Notes: generated from the letters alone by a model not told the origin. Numbered from the stretch's first letter, positions 1 to 9,387 are shown. The stretch: DNA of 64,000 nt from Marinobacter sp. NP-4(2019) (GCF_003994855.1 NZ_CP034142.1:2604001-2668000), one strand, 5' to 3'. Numbers and translations: made by a program.

Positions 1-1236
1 CTTTCTGCGCTGGAACACGGGTTTGGGTTCTGTGATGTGGTATTCGGCTGGGACAGCAACGACCAGCTCTATGACAATATTGAGTTCACCGGCTGGCACA
101 CCGCCTATCCGGATGCCTGGGCCCGCATCGTTCCGGACAGTTGCCGCGAGATCCCCTCCGAAGGCAATACCCTGTTTTTCCTGTGCGAATTCACCGGCCG
201 CACTGAGTCGATCTGCCCCCGAGGCCTGCTGCGCCGGGTACTGAAGCGGGCGGAATCACTAGGTTTCAAGGTCTTTGCTGGCTGCGAATTCGAGTTCTTC
301 ATGTTCCAGGAGACACCCCAATCGGTGCGGGAGAAGAATTATCGTGAGCTGAAGACCATCACGCCGGGCTTCTTCGGCTATTCCGTGCTGCGAAACTCGG
401 TGATGGGGGAGTTCTACAACGACTTCATGACCTATTGCCAGGACCTGGACATGGCGATGGAGGGCTTCCACACCGAAACCGGCCCCGGTGTGCTCGAGGC
501 CGCCCTGGATGTGGACGAAGCCCTGCGGGCCGCCGACAAGGCCGCCCTGTTCAAGACCTTTACCAAGGTGTATGCCGAGCGCCGCGGGATGATGGCCACC
601 TTCATGGCGAAATGGTCCCCGGACTATCCCGGCCAGAGCGGCCACATCCATTTGTCGCTGCAGAAACCCGATGGCAGTTCGGCGTTTTACGACGAGGGAG
701 ACACGCCCCATCACCTGTCAGAAACCATGCGCCATTTTATCGGTGGACAGCAGGCCTTGATGCCGGAGTTCCTGGCAATGATCGCCTGCACCGTCAACAG
801 TTACACCCGTCTGGTTCCGGGTGCCTGGGCGCCCACGGCTGCCAGTTGGGGGATCGAGAACCGCACCTGCGCCCTGCGCGCCATCCCCGGACCGCCCAAG
901 TCCCAGCGGGTGGAATATCGCATCTCGGCGGCGGACATCAACCCCTACATCGCCCTGGCCGCCAGCCTGGCCTCCGGACTGTGGGGCATCGAAAACCATA
1001 TCGAACCCGACAGCCCCATCGAGGGCAACGCCTATGAAATGACCTTCGCCCCGGAACGCCAGTTACCCGCCACGTTGACGGAGGCTGCGGCCCGCCTGCG
1101 ACATTCCAAGGTGGCGCGGGACAACTTCGGCGATGCGTTTGTCGAGCATTACGCAGCGACGCGGGAGTGGGAGGAGCGGGAATTCCGCAAGGCCATCACC
1201 GACTGGGAAATGCAACGTTACTTTGAAATTATTTAG
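1..1236 (+). CDS. Glutamine synthetase family ligase, likely gamma-glutamyl-amine synthetase (5' end missing)
   Basis: The reading frame is open from the first base, so the start lies upstream; about 411 residues are visible and a family member is usually 440 to 470, so roughly 30 to 60 are missing. Glutamine-synthetase hallmarks are present: metal-binding EFEFF near position 285, SGHIHLSL near 637, and the NRTCALR to RVEYR region near 860 to 915 that shapes the ATP and glutamate sites. The protein ends without the adenylylation loop of housekeeping GlnA. Such proteins (PuuA, IpuC, GlnA4 types) ligate glutamate to an amine using ATP. The next two genes encode an aldehyde dehydrogenase and an iron alcohol dehydrogenase, which suggests the amine carries a hydroxyl group. 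The substrate cannot be told from the sequence. Family call is secure, substrate is inference. Confidence 0.85.
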   Translation, partial: LSALEHGFGFCDVVFGWDSNDQLYDNIEFTGWHTAYPDAWARIVPDSCREIPSEGNTLFFLCEFTGRTESICPRGLLRRVLKRAESLGFKVFAGCEFEFFMFQETPQSVREKNYRELKTITPGFFGYSVLRNSVMGEFYNDFMTYCQDLDMAMEGFHTETGPGVLEAALDVDEALRAADKAALFKTFTKVYAERRGMMATFMAKWSPDYPGQSGHIHLSLQKPDGSSAFYDEGDTPHHLSETMRHFIGGQQALMPEFLAMIACTVNSYTRLVPGAWAPTAASWGIENRTCALRAIPGPPKSQRVEYRISAADINPYIALAASLASGLWGIENHIEPDSPIEGNAYEMTFAPERQLPATLTEAAARLRHSKVARDNFGDAFVEHYAATREWEEREFRKAITDWEMQRYFEII

Positions 1237-1266
1237 GGGAAATCATCTGATGGAGTGAAGAGGCTT

Positions 1267-2664
1267 ATGTCGGATATGGCACGCATCATCAGCCCGGTTG
1301 ACGGCACCCTCTATGCCGAACGGCCCTATTTAGGCCATCCCGAGGCACGGCAGGCGGTGAAACGGGCCACCGAAGCCCAACGAGCCTGGCAGGATATTGC
1401 CCTGGACCAACGCCTGCGTATCCTGAGCAGTGCCGTGGATGCGTTGCTGGAACAACAGGACGAACTATCGGAAGAGCTGGCCTGGCAAATGGGCCGCCCC
1501 ATTGCCCAGGGACCCGGGGAAGCCAGGGGGTTCGTCGAGCGCGCCCGTTATATGCTGGATATTGCGCCCCGTGCGCTGGCCCCGATCGAGATACCCGGGA
1601 AGGCCAGATTCAAGCGCTACATCCAGCGCGACCCGGTTGGCGTGGTGCTGACCATCGCCCCCTGGAATTTCCCCTACATGACAGCGGTCAACTCCGTTTG
1701 GCCGGCACTGGCCGCGGGCAACGCCGTGCTGCTGAAACATGCGCAACAGACGTTGCTCTGCGCCGAGCGCCTGGAGCGGGTGTTACGACAGTCAGGCTTG
1801 CCCGAGGGGGTCTTCCAGGCGGTGCATCTCAGCCACGACACCACCGCCGCCTTGCTGCGGGAACCCGCCATTCGCTTTGTCAGCTTTACCGGCTCGGTGC
1901 GCGGTGGCCGGAATATCCAGCAGGCGGTGGCACAGAGCGGCCAGTTCGCCGGCACCGCCCTGGAGCTGGGTGGCAAGGACCCGGCCTACGTCCGGGCGGA
2001 TGCGGACCTGGCCGATGCTGCGATTAATCTGGCGGACGGCGCCTTCTTCAACAGCGGCCAGTCCTGTTGCTCGGTGGAGCGCATCTATGTGCATCGGGAC
2101 GTCTACCAACCCTTTGTCGAAGCCCTGGCGTCTGAAGCGCTGAAGCTGACCCTCGGCAACCCACTGGACCGGGACACCACCTTGGGTCCGATGGTGAAGA
2201 CGCAAGCAGCCGACTTCGTGCACGCTCAGATCGCCGAAGCGGTCCAAAACGGAGCTACCGCCGTGGTCGACCCCAAACGCTTTGCCCAGAACAAGCCGGG
2301 CACTGCCTATATGGCACCGCAGATCCTGACCGGCGTAAACCATGGCATGCGGGTGATGACGGAGGAAAGTTTCGGCCCCGTCGTGGGTGTGATGGCCGTC
2401 ACCTCGGACGAAGAAGCCATCAGGCTGATGAATGACAGTGAGTTCGGGCTCTCCGCCTCGATCTGGACACGGGACCTGGAGGCCGCCGAACGCCTGGGCC
2501 GCCAGGTGCAAACCGGCACCCTGTTTATGAACCGCTGTGACGTGCTTGACCCCGCCCTGGCCTGGACCGGCGTGAAACACAGCGGCCACGGTGTCTCCCT
2601 ATCGGAACTGGGCTACAACGCCCTGACCCAACCCAAGAGTTTTCATTTGAGACTAGGTGCCTGA
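1267..2664 (+). CDS. NAD(P)-dependent aldehyde dehydrogenase
   Basis: A full ALDH-superfamily enzyme of about 465 residues. It has the nucleotide-fold motif PWNFPYM, the general-base Glu in ALELGGKD, and the nucleophile Cys in NSGQSCC at about residue 267, followed by the conserved EESFGPV and the C-terminal SLSELGYNALTQPKS. The start is uncertain: a GTG at 1255 and ATGs at 1267 and 1276 share the frame, and an AAGAGG at 1258-1263 suits the ATG at 1276 best. It begins about 30 bases after the glutamine-synthetase-like gene and four bases before the alcohol dehydrogenase, so the three look like one operon. It probably oxidises the aldehyde made by the alcohol dehydrogenase to an acid. The overall look is that of semialdehyde dehydrogenases; the exact substrate is not known. 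Confidence 0.88.
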   Translation: MSDMARIISPVDGTLYAERPYLGHPEARQAVKRATEAQRAWQDIALDQRLRILSSAVDALLEQQDELSEELAWQMGRPIAQGPGEARGFVERARYMLDIAPRALAPIEIPGKARFKRYIQRDPVGVVLTIAPWNFPYMTAVNSVWPALAAGNAVLLKHAQQTLLCAERLERVLRQSGLPEGVFQAVHLSHDTTAALLREPAIRFVSFTGSVRGGRNIQQAVAQSGQFAGTALELGGKDPAYVRADADLADAAINLADGAFFNSGQSCCSVERIYVHRDVYQPFVEALASEALKLTLGNPLDRDTTLGPMVKTQAADFVHAQIAEAVQNGATAVVDPKRFAQNKPGTAYMAPQILTGVNHGMRVMTEESFGPVVGVMAVTSDEEAIRLMNDSEFGLSASIWTRDLEAAERLGRQVQTGTLFMNRCDVLDPALAWTGVKHSGHGVSLSELGYNALTQPKSFHLRLGA

Positions 2665-2667
2665 ACT

Positions 2668-3843
2668 ATGACCCAGGAACAATCCTTAACCGCAAACTGG
2701 GGTCTGCCCAATCGCATACTGGTCGGCCCCGGCCGCCTGCAGGAGCTGCCTTCGCTATGCAGCGAACTGGGCTTCAAGGCACCCTTGCTGGTCACCGACC
2801 GGGGCCTGGCCAACCTGCCGATGGTGACCGGGACCTTGACGGCCCTGACTGCCGCCGGCCTGAACGCCGCCCTGTTTGCCGACGTCGAGGGCAACCCAAC
2901 CGGAAGTATGGTCGAGGCTGGCGTGGCCGCTTATCGGGCGGGCGGTCATGACAGCGTGATCGCACTGGGCGGTGGCAGCGGCCTGGATGTGGGCAAGGCC
3001 ATTGCCTTTATGTCTGGCCAGACCCGCCCAATCTGGGACTTCGAGGACATCCGCGATTACTGGAAACGCGCCGACCCGGAGGGCATCGCGCCCGTCATCG
3101 CCATCCCCACCACTGCGGGCACCGGGTCCGAAGTGGGCCGGGCCGCGGTGATTTCAAACGAAACCCAACAGCGCAAGGTCATCGTTTTCCATCCCGGGAT
3201 GCTGCCGGTGACAGTCATCCTCGACCCCGAGTTGACCACGGGGCTGCCGGCCCCGGTTACCGCCGCGACTGGACTGGATGCATTCATACACTGCTTCGAA
3301 GCCTATTGTTCACCGGGTTTTCACCCGATTTGCGATGGCATTGCCCTGGAAGGTATGCGCTTGGTGGCCAGGGCGCTGCCGACGGCCTACCGCGATGGTA
3401 GCGACCTGAAGGCACGTACCGAGATGCTGGCCGCGGCGAGCATGGGGGCAATTGCTTTCCAGAAAGGACTGGGCGGCGTGCATGCGATTTCCCACGCCGT
3501 CGGGGCGATGTACCATACCCACCACGGCCTGACCAATGCCATTGTCCTGCCCTATGTCATGGTGCATAACCGCGACTGGATTGAAGACCGCATTCCCCCC
3601 ATCGCCCAGGTTGTCGGCCTGGCGGCGACCACCTTCGAGTCGGTATTACAGTGGGTACTGGCGTTCCGACGGGAACTGGGCATTCCCCATACCCTGGCGG
3701 AGCTGGATGTCCCCCTCGACCATGCCGTGGACGTTAGCCGCCTGGCCGCGACAGACCCTTCGGCCAGCGGTAATCCACGGCCCGTTGGCACCAAGGACCT
3801 GGAGGGTGTATTTCGGAATGCCGTCCAGGGAGTGCTTCCGTAG
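2668..3843 (+). CDS. Iron-containing (group III) alcohol dehydrogenase
   Basis: 391 residues, the normal length for the family. The NAD-binding GGGSGLDVGK is near residue 95, PTTAGTGSE near 147, and the metal-ligand region is clear: Asp and His in GLDAFIHCFEAY, then HAISHAVGAMYHTHHG. These Asp and three His residues hold the divalent metal, usually iron. Four bases separate it from the aldehyde dehydrogenase stop, so it is co-transcribed. Within this operon it would oxidise a hydroxyl group of a gamma-glutamylated amine to the aldehyde, but the family also includes reductases acting in the other direction. No terminator with a T-run follows. Confidence 0.88.
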   Translation: MTQEQSLTANWGLPNRILVGPGRLQELPSLCSELGFKAPLLVTDRGLANLPMVTGTLTALTAAGLNAALFADVEGNPTGSMVEAGVAAYRAGGHDSVIALGGGSGLDVGKAIAFMSGQTRPIWDFEDIRDYWKRADPEGIAPVIAIPTTAGTGSEVGRAAVISNETQQRKVIVFHPGMLPVTVILDPELTTGLPAPVTAATGLDAFIHCFEAYCSPGFHPICDGIALEGMRLVARALPTAYRDGSDLKARTEMLAAASMGAIAFQKGLGGVHAISHAVGAMYHTHHGLTNAIVLPYVMVHNRDWIEDRIPPIAQVVGLAATTFESVLQWVLAFRRELGIPHTLAELDVPLDHAVDVSRLAATDPSASGNPRPVGTKDLEGVFRNAVQGVLP

Positions 3844-3947
3844 CCCGCCTTGAAAGGAAGGAATTGCTGTCTTCATAACCCACTCTCTCGAGACGGTAGT
3901 TCACTATGCCTCCTGCCTTCCCATAAGTCTCCGGGACTAAAGAAATT

Positions 3948-3963
3948 TTCTGAGATCTCAGAA
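3948..3963. promoter_or_regulatory. 16 bp perfect palindrome upstream of the phasin gene
   Basis: TTCTGAGATCTCAGAA is a perfect dyad, 92 bases before the phasin start codon and in a 211-base intergenic stretch that otherwise shows little. Its size and place are those of a dimeric repressor site. In other bacteria PhaR represses phasin genes, but the known PhaR motifs that I recall differ, so the binding protein is unknown. Confidence 0.35.
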
Positions 3964-4054
3964 CCATCCCGCAGTTGATGCTTGTCAATACGGCGCCTTT
4001 AACGCTGAGTCACAATAAAGCTCCAAATATCCTGAATACGAAGGAGCTATATAA

Positions 4055-4396
4055 ATGAATAACGAATTATTTGAAAAAGCGACACGACTGAATGAAACAC
4101 TTTTCGAGCAGTTCAGTAAGGCGGCAGAAATGCAAATGAACGCTTTTCGCCGATACGCTGATGTCACCATGGAACAGGCCCAAAAGGTATCGGAGGTTCG
4201 GGATCTGGAGGGATTGAAAGCACTCACCGGAGACCAGGCTGAAACCCTCAAATCACTCAGTGAACAATTCTCAAATGACTGGAAAGCCTGGCAGGATTAC
4301 TTCAACGAAACTCGTGAACAGGTTCAAAAGGTTTTTGAAAAAGCACCTGAGCCTGATGAAGCCCCCGCCAAGACGACCCCGAAAACCGCAAAGTAG
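4055..4396 (+). CDS. phaP: Phasin family protein
   Basis: A small, charged, all-helical protein of 113 residues with no signal peptide or membrane segment. The pattern of amphipathic helix, with residues such as LFEQFSKAAEMQMNAF and VTMEQAQKVSEVRDL, is that of the phasin family, which coats polyhydroxyalkanoate granules and controls their number and size. The C-terminus is rich in Pro, Ala, Lys and Thr (PAKTTPKTAK), as often seen in phasins. A strong AAGGAG at 4041-4046 sits nine bases ahead of the ATG. The PHA synthase gene starts nine bases after its stop, so the two are one operon. This location supports the function as much as the sequence does. Confidence 0.85.
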   Translation: MNNELFEKATRLNETLFEQFSKAAEMQMNAFRRYADVTMEQAQKVSEVRDLEGLKALTGDQAETLKSLSEQFSNDWKAWQDYFNETREQVQKVFEKAPEPDEAPAKTTPKTAK

Positions 4397-4405
4397 AGGA
4401 CGTTT

Positions 4406-6205
4406 ATGTTCGGTCTGGATACGCTGGGGAAAACGGCCAGTCAACTGATCAGCAGCTTTGAGGCTAACGTTCGGCTAACTCAGCAAAACCTTGAAACATG
4501 GCTTGGCGATACCGGCGTCATGGATGATGCCAAACTTGCCACGATGACTGAGATTTCCGATGCCTACAGGGCCATGGCAGAAGATCTGCTGCTGCACCCG
4601 CTCAGATTTGCAGGCGCCGAGCTGGACCTTGCCCAAAAGCACATGGCTCTTGGCTATTACATCCTTGCACGACTGAGTGGTAAAGCCCGAAACCCCGTGG
4701 CTGAGCCGGAGTCGGACGATCGGCGCTTCCAGGCCGAAGATTGGCACAAGTACCTGCCCTTTGATGTGCTCCACCAAGCTTACCTGATTAACTCCCGAGC
4801 TTTCCTGGACTGGGTCGGTGGAATGGAAGTCGTCCCCCAAACAGGCCGTGACCAGATGCTGTTCTTTGCCCGACAATTGACCAGCGCACTTTCCCCCGCA
4901 AATTTCCCCGCCTCCAACCCGGAAGTTCTCAGAATAACCTGGGAGCGAAAAGGCATGAACCTGGTTGATGGTTGCCGTCAGTTAGTTGAAGACGTTCGCC
5001 AGAATCCGGCGCTATTCAATGTTGGCATGACGGATCGCTCAGCATTTGAAGTGGGCCGCAACCTCGCAACGACGCCAGGAAAAGTGATCTACCAGAATGA
5101 ACTAATGCAACTGATCCAGTACTCCCCCTCCACAGAAACGGTCAGCCAACGCCCTCTCCTGATTGTTCCACCCTGGATCAACAAGTTCTACATACTGGAT
5201 CTGACAGAGAAGAAATCTTTCATCCAGTGGCTCGTAGATCAGGGACAAACCGTCTTCATAATTTCCTGGCGCAACCCCGGCCCCGAGCACAGGGACAAGG
5301 GATGGGAAGATTACATGCAGCTTGGGCCTTTGGCCGCCATGGATGCTGTAACCGAGACAACGGGTGAAGACCGTATGAACGTTATCGGGTATTGCATTGG
5401 TGGCACTTTGCTCGGATCCACGCTGGCATGGCTCAAGAAAAAACGCCGCAATCCTGTGGTAAGCGCCACCTACTTGACCACACTTCTGGACTTTTCAGAT
5501 CCGGGTGGCATTGGCGTGTTTATCAACGATCACTCGGTCCGGGGTATCGAACGAATGCTGGCGCGCAGGGGTTACCTGGATGGACGCGCAATGGCATTTA
5601 CCTTCAATTTGCTTCGGGAAAACGAATTGTTCTGGTCGTTCTGGACCAATAATTACCTGAAAGGAGAGAGGCCAGCGGCTTTCGACATATTGTACTGGAA
5701 TACCGATGGCACCAATCTGCCGGCGAAAATGCACAGTTTTTATCTTCGCGAAATGTATCTGAACAACCGCCTGGTTCAGCCGGACTCTCTTACTCTGGCT
5801 GGGGAATCCATCAATCTGTCGGAGATCGATGTACCTTCGTTTTTCCTCTCAGCGCGACAGGATCACATTGCCAAATGGAAAGCCACATACAAAGGTGCCC
5901 TTGCCCACGGTGGCGATGTGCAGTTTGTTCTGTCCGGCTCAGGCCACATCGCCGGCGTTATCAATCCACCTTACAAGGAGAAGTACGGCTACTGGACCAA
6001 CAACAACCTTGCAGCGGACGCTGACAAATGGTTCGCTGATTCCGAACAATCTCCGGGGTCCTGGTGGCCGCACTGGCTGAAATGGATCGCCCGGTTCTCC
6101 GGCGAGCAGGTGCCAGCACGCATACCGGGCGAAGGAAAATTACCAGTTATCGAGGATGCTCCGGGGAGCTACGTGCGCGTTAAAGCCGCAAAGGCCGCCG
6201 GTTAA
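4406..6205 (+). CDS. phaC: Class I poly(3-hydroxyalkanoate) synthase
   Basis: 599 residues, the usual size of class I synthases. The lipase-like box is GYCIGG with the nucleophile Cys at residue 330; Asp486 (in ARQDHIA) and His514 (in GSGHIAG) complete the catalytic triad, in the same spacing as the Cupriavidus enzyme. The N-terminal domain, about residues 60 to 230, is the PhaC_N region, and PPWINKFYILDL marks the entry to the alpha/beta hydrolase core. The enzyme polymerises short-chain 3-hydroxyacyl-CoA on the granule surface. It follows the phasin gene directly. No phaA, phaB or phaR lies in the window, so monomer supply is encoded elsewhere. It converges on guaA with 12 bases between the stops. 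Confidence 0.95.
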   Translation: MFGLDTLGKTASQLISSFEANVRLTQQNLETWLGDTGVMDDAKLATMTEISDAYRAMAEDLLLHPLRFAGAELDLAQKHMALGYYILARLSGKARNPVAEPESDDRRFQAEDWHKYLPFDVLHQAYLINSRAFLDWVGGMEVVPQTGRDQMLFFARQLTSALSPANFPASNPEVLRITWERKGMNLVDGCRQLVEDVRQNPALFNVGMTDRSAFEVGRNLATTPGKVIYQNELMQLIQYSPSTETVSQRPLLIVPPWINKFYILDLTEKKSFIQWLVDQGQTVFIISWRNPGPEHRDKGWEDYMQLGPLAAMDAVTETTGEDRMNVIGYCIGGTLLGSTLAWLKKKRRNPVVSATYLTTLLDFSDPGGIGVFINDHSVRGIERMLARRGYLDGRAMAFTFNLLRENELFWSFWTNNYLKGERPAAFDILYWNTDGTNLPAKMHSFYLREMYLNNRLVQPDSLTLAGESINLSEIDVPSFFLSARQDHIAKWKATYKGALAHGGDVQFVLSGSGHIAGVINPPYKEKYGYWTNNNLAADADKWFADSEQSPGSWWPHWLKWIARFSGEQVPARIPGEGKLPVIEDAPGSYVRVKAAKAAG

Positions 6206-6212
6206 ACCGGCG
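6196..6212. terminator. Inverted repeat between convergent phaC and guaA stops
   Basis: CGCCGGTT and AACCGGCG form perfect 8-base arms around a single base, spanning the phaC stop codon. It would fold as a short GC-rich hairpin in either transcript. There is no T-run on either side, so it is at best a weak or protein-assisted terminator. Confidence 0.3.
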
Positions 6213-6217
6213 CCCCC

Positions 6218-7795
6218 TTACTCCCACTCAATAGTCGCCGGTGGCTTGGATGACACATCATAGGTCACCCGGGACACACCGGTAATCTCATTGATAATCC
6301 GGTTGGACACCGTTTCCAGCAGGTCATAGGGCAAGTGGGCCCAGCGGGCGGTCATGAAGTCGATGGTCTCGACGGCGCGCAGAGCAATCACATATTCGTA
6401 ACGACGGGCATCCCCGACCACACCCACAGACTTCACCGGCAGGAACACCGCAAAAGCCTGACTGGTTTTGTGATAAAAATCGGCACGATGCAGCTCCTCC
6501 AGGAAGATGGCATCGGCACGGCGAAGAATGTCCGCGTATTCCTTTTTCACTTCACCCAGGATGCGAACACCCAGCCCCGGTCCGGGGAATGGGTGGCGAT
6601 ACACCATATCGTATGGCAATCCCAACTCCAGGCCGATGCGACGAACTTCGTCCTTGAACAGCTCACGCAGCGGCTCCACCAGCTTCATTTTCATGGTTTC
6701 CGGCAGGCCGCCCACATTGTGGTGAGACTTGATCACATGGGCTTTGCCAGTCTTGGACGCCGCGGACTCAATAACGTCCGGATAAATAGTGCCCTGGGCC
6801 AGCCAGTTTACATCGCGAATACTGGCAGCCTCTTCATCGAACACATCGATGAAGGTGTTACCAATAATTTTACGCTTCTTCTCCGGATCCGCTTCGCCCT
6901 TGAGCTTGGACAGGAACAGTTCCTCGGCGTCCACACGGATCACCTTCACGCCCATGTTGCTGGCGAACATATCCATGACCTGATCGCCTTCGTGCAGGCG
7001 CAGCAGGCCATTATCCACGAACACGCAAGTCAGCTGGTCACCGATGGCCTTATGCAGCAGCGCGGCGGTCACGGACGAATCCACACCACCGGAGAGACCG
7101 AGCAACACTTTGTCATTGCCCACCTGTTCACGAATCTGCTGTACAGCATCGTCAACAATCTTGGCAGGCGTCCATAGCGCCTCGCAGCCGGAGATATTCA
7201 GTACGAAATGTTCCAGAATGCGCTTACCCTGAAGGGTGTGAGTCACCTCCGGATGGAACTGTACGCCGTAAAGGTTACGGCTGAGGTCCTGCATGGCGGA
7301 GATCGGGGCACTCTCGGTGGAGGCCAACAGCTCAAAACCGTCCGGCAGGGCAACCACCTTGTCGCCGTGACTCATCCACACGTCCAGCAGGGACTCTCCG
7401 TTCGCTGTCAGATGATCGGTAATGTCCTGCAACAGCGGTCCGGCGGCCCGCACCTTGACCTGGGCGTATCCAAATTCACGCTTGTCGGAGCTGGCCACAC
7501 GCCCACCGAGCTGTTCGGCCATGGTTTGCATGCCATAACAGATACCCAGAATCGGGATACCCCGATCAAACAGACCTTGCGGAGCACGGGGACCACCAAG
7601 CTGGGTGACAGATTCGGGACCACCAGCGAGGATAATGCCTTTGGGATTAAATGCGTCGAGCTCTTCATCGGTGATATCAAAGGCCTTGATCTCACAGTAA
7701 ACCCCGATTTCCCGCACGCGGCGTGCAATCAGCTGGGTGTACTGGGAACCAAAATCGAGAATCAGAATGCGGTGGTCGTGGATGTTCTGGGCCAT
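6218..7795 (-). CDS. guaA: GMP synthase (glutamine-hydrolysing)
   Basis: 525 residues, full length. The N-terminal class I glutamine amidotransferase domain has the nucleophile Cys in GICYGMQ and the His-Glu pair in HPEVTHT; the ATP pyrophosphatase domain has the P-loop GLSGGVDSS; the C-terminal dimerisation domain ends in the conserved PATIEWE. The enzyme aminates XMP to GMP using ATP and glutamine, the last step of guanine nucleotide synthesis, in the cytoplasm. The ATG at 7795 has GAGGA a few bases upstream. It lies 64 bases after guaB on the same strand, the classic gua operon. Confidence 0.98.
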   Translation of the reverse strand: MAQNIHDHRILILDFGSQYTQLIARRVREIGVYCEIKAFDITDEELDAFNPKGIILAGGPESVTQLGGPRAPQGLFDRGIPILGICYGMQTMAEQLGGRVASSDKREFGYAQVKVRAAGPLLQDITDHLTANGESLLDVWMSHGDKVVALPDGFELLASTESAPISAMQDLSRNLYGVQFHPEVTHTLQGKRILEHFVLNISGCEALWTPAKIVDDAVQQIREQVGNDKVLLGLSGGVDSSVTAALLHKAIGDQLTCVFVDNGLLRLHEGDQVMDMFASNMGVKVIRVDAEELFLSKLKGEADPEKKRKIIGNTFIDVFDEEAASIRDVNWLAQGTIYPDVIESAASKTGKAHVIKSHHNVGGLPETMKMKLVEPLRELFKDEVRRIGLELGLPYDMVYRHPFPGPGLGVRILGEVKKEYADILRRADAIFLEELHRADFYHKTSQAFAVFLPVKSVGVVGDARRYEYVIALRAVETIDFMTARWAHLPYDLLETVSNRIINEITGVSRVTYDVSSKPPATIEWE

Positions 7796-7859
7796 GGAGT
7801 CCTCGGATCAGAAATAATAAGCGCGGCCCAGCCCCTGAGCCGCGCCCGGAACGGCGTGA

Positions 7860-9323
7860 TTAGCCGACTCGGTAGTTGGGTGCTTCCTTGGTGATGGTCA
7901 CATCATGAACGTGACTCTCACGCATACCCGCGTTGGTGATGCGAACAAATTGCGGTCTGGTACGCATTTCTTCCATGGTCGCACTACCGGTGTAACCCAT
8001 GGAAGCCCGCAAACCACCCATCAGCTGATGGACGATATTACGCATCGGCCCCTTGCAGGCAACCCGGCCTTCTATACCCTCCGGCACCAGTTTCTCGATA
8101 CCCTTGCTGGCATCCTGGAAATAACGGTCACTGGAGCCCTGCCCCATGGCACCAAGGGAGCCCATGCCGCGGTATGCCTTGTAGCTACGGCCCTGGAACA
8201 GCTCGACCTCTCCCGGAGCCTCATCGGTACCCGCGAGCAGGCTGCCGATCATCACACTGTGTGCCCCTGCGGCAATAGCCTTGGCTATGTCCCCGGAGAA
8301 CCGGACACCACCATCGGCGATCAGTGGCACCCCGCGATCTTTCAATGCCGCTGCCACGTTGGAAACCGCGGAAATCTGTGGAACACCAATACCGGCAACG
8401 ATACGGGTGGTACAAATGGAGCCAGGGCCAATACCCACTTTTACCGCATCCGCGCCGGCGTCAGCGAGAGCAATGGCGGCATCAGCAGTGGCGATGTTAC
8501 CACCCACCACCTGGACCTCCGGGAATTTTTCCTTGACCCAGCGTACGCGGTCAATCACGCCCTTGGAGTGACCGTGGGCCGTATCCACCACGATCACATC
8601 CACACCGGCTTCCGCCAGGGCGGTAATGCGTGTTTCGGTATCACCGCCGGTACCCACGGCAGCCCCGACCCGCAGGCGCCCCTGTTCATCCTTGCAGGCC
8701 AACGGGTAATCCTTGGCTTTCTGGATGTCCTTGACGGTAATCAGCCCCTTGAGCTCGAAGTCATCATTCACCACCAGCACTTTCTCAATGCGATGGCGAT
8801 GCAGCAATTCTTTGACATCGTCAAGGCTGGCCCCTTCCCTGACGGTAACCAACTTGTCCTTCGGCGTCATGATGTCCGACACCGGGGTGTCCATGCGGCT
8901 CTCAAAACGGATATCACGCCCGGTCACAATACCCACCAGGTCACGGCCATCCACCACCGGCAGGCCGGAGATGTTGTTAGCCATGGTAATATCCACCAAC
9001 TCACGTACGGTGGTTCCCGGAGCCACCGTGATGGGGTCTTTCACCACACCACTTTCAAACTTCTTGACCTTGCGAACGGCCGCCGCCTGTTGCTCGACGG
9101 TCATGTTTTTGTGCATGATGCCGATGCCACCTTCCTGTGCCATGGCGATGGCCAACTCGGCCTCAGTCACTGTATCCATTGCCGACGACACCAATGGAAC
9201 ATTGAGAGTGATGCCTTTGGTCAGCTGGGTTTTCAGGCTGACCTCGTGGGGAAGAACTTCCGAAAATCCTGGGATCAGCAGAACATCGTCAAATGTAAGG
9301 GCTTCTTCGGCAATTCGCAGCAT
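7860..9323 (-). CDS. guaB: Inosine-5'-monophosphate dehydrogenase
   Basis: From the ATG at 9323 the protein has 487 residues and begins MLRIAEEALTFDD, the same N-terminus as other bacterial IMP dehydrogenases. An AAGGCGG lies six bases before that ATG, so the longer frame open to 9374 is not the real start. Two CBS domains, about residues 95 to 210 (one contains SDIMTPKD), sit inside the TIM barrel, and the catalytic Cys is in GPGSICTTRI. The enzyme oxidises IMP to XMP with NAD+, the committed step to GMP. It is followed by guaA. A TATAAT-type promoter and a hairpin leader lie upstream. Confidence 0.98.
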   Translation of the reverse strand: MLRIAEEALTFDDVLLIPGFSEVLPHEVSLKTQLTKGITLNVPLVSSAMDTVTEAELAIAMAQEGGIGIMHKNMTVEQQAAAVRKVKKFESGVVKDPITVAPGTTVRELVDITMANNISGLPVVDGRDLVGIVTGRDIRFESRMDTPVSDIMTPKDKLVTVREGASLDDVKELLHRHRIEKVLVVNDDFELKGLITVKDIQKAKDYPLACKDEQGRLRVGAAVGTGGDTETRITALAEAGVDVIVVDTAHGHSKGVIDRVRWVKEKFPEVQVVGGNIATADAAIALADAGADAVKVGIGPGSICTTRIVAGIGVPQISAVSNVAAALKDRGVPLIADGGVRFSGDIAKAIAAGAHSVMIGSLLAGTDEAPGEVELFQGRSYKAYRGMGSLGAMGQGSSDRYFQDASKGIEKLVPEGIEGRVACKGPMRNIVHQLMGGLRASMGYTGSATMEEMRTRPQFVRITNAGMRESHVHDVTITKEAPNYRVG

Positions 9324-9363
9324 TGGGATCCGCCTTTTGAACATGCTAAGTTGGGAATTCACC

Positions 9364-9387
9364 TGCTGCGCCAAGTATGGCGCAGCA
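9364..9387 (-). repeat. Hairpin in the guaB 5' leader
   Basis: TGCTGCGCCA and TGGCGCAGCA are perfect 10-base arms around a four-base loop. The hairpin lies about 40 bases ahead of the guaB start and just inside the likely transcript, given the promoter at 9410-9438. No T-run follows in the guaB direction, so it is not a simple terminator. It might stabilise the mRNA or bind a regulator. It does not look like the PurR site known from E. coli. Confidence 0.6.
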
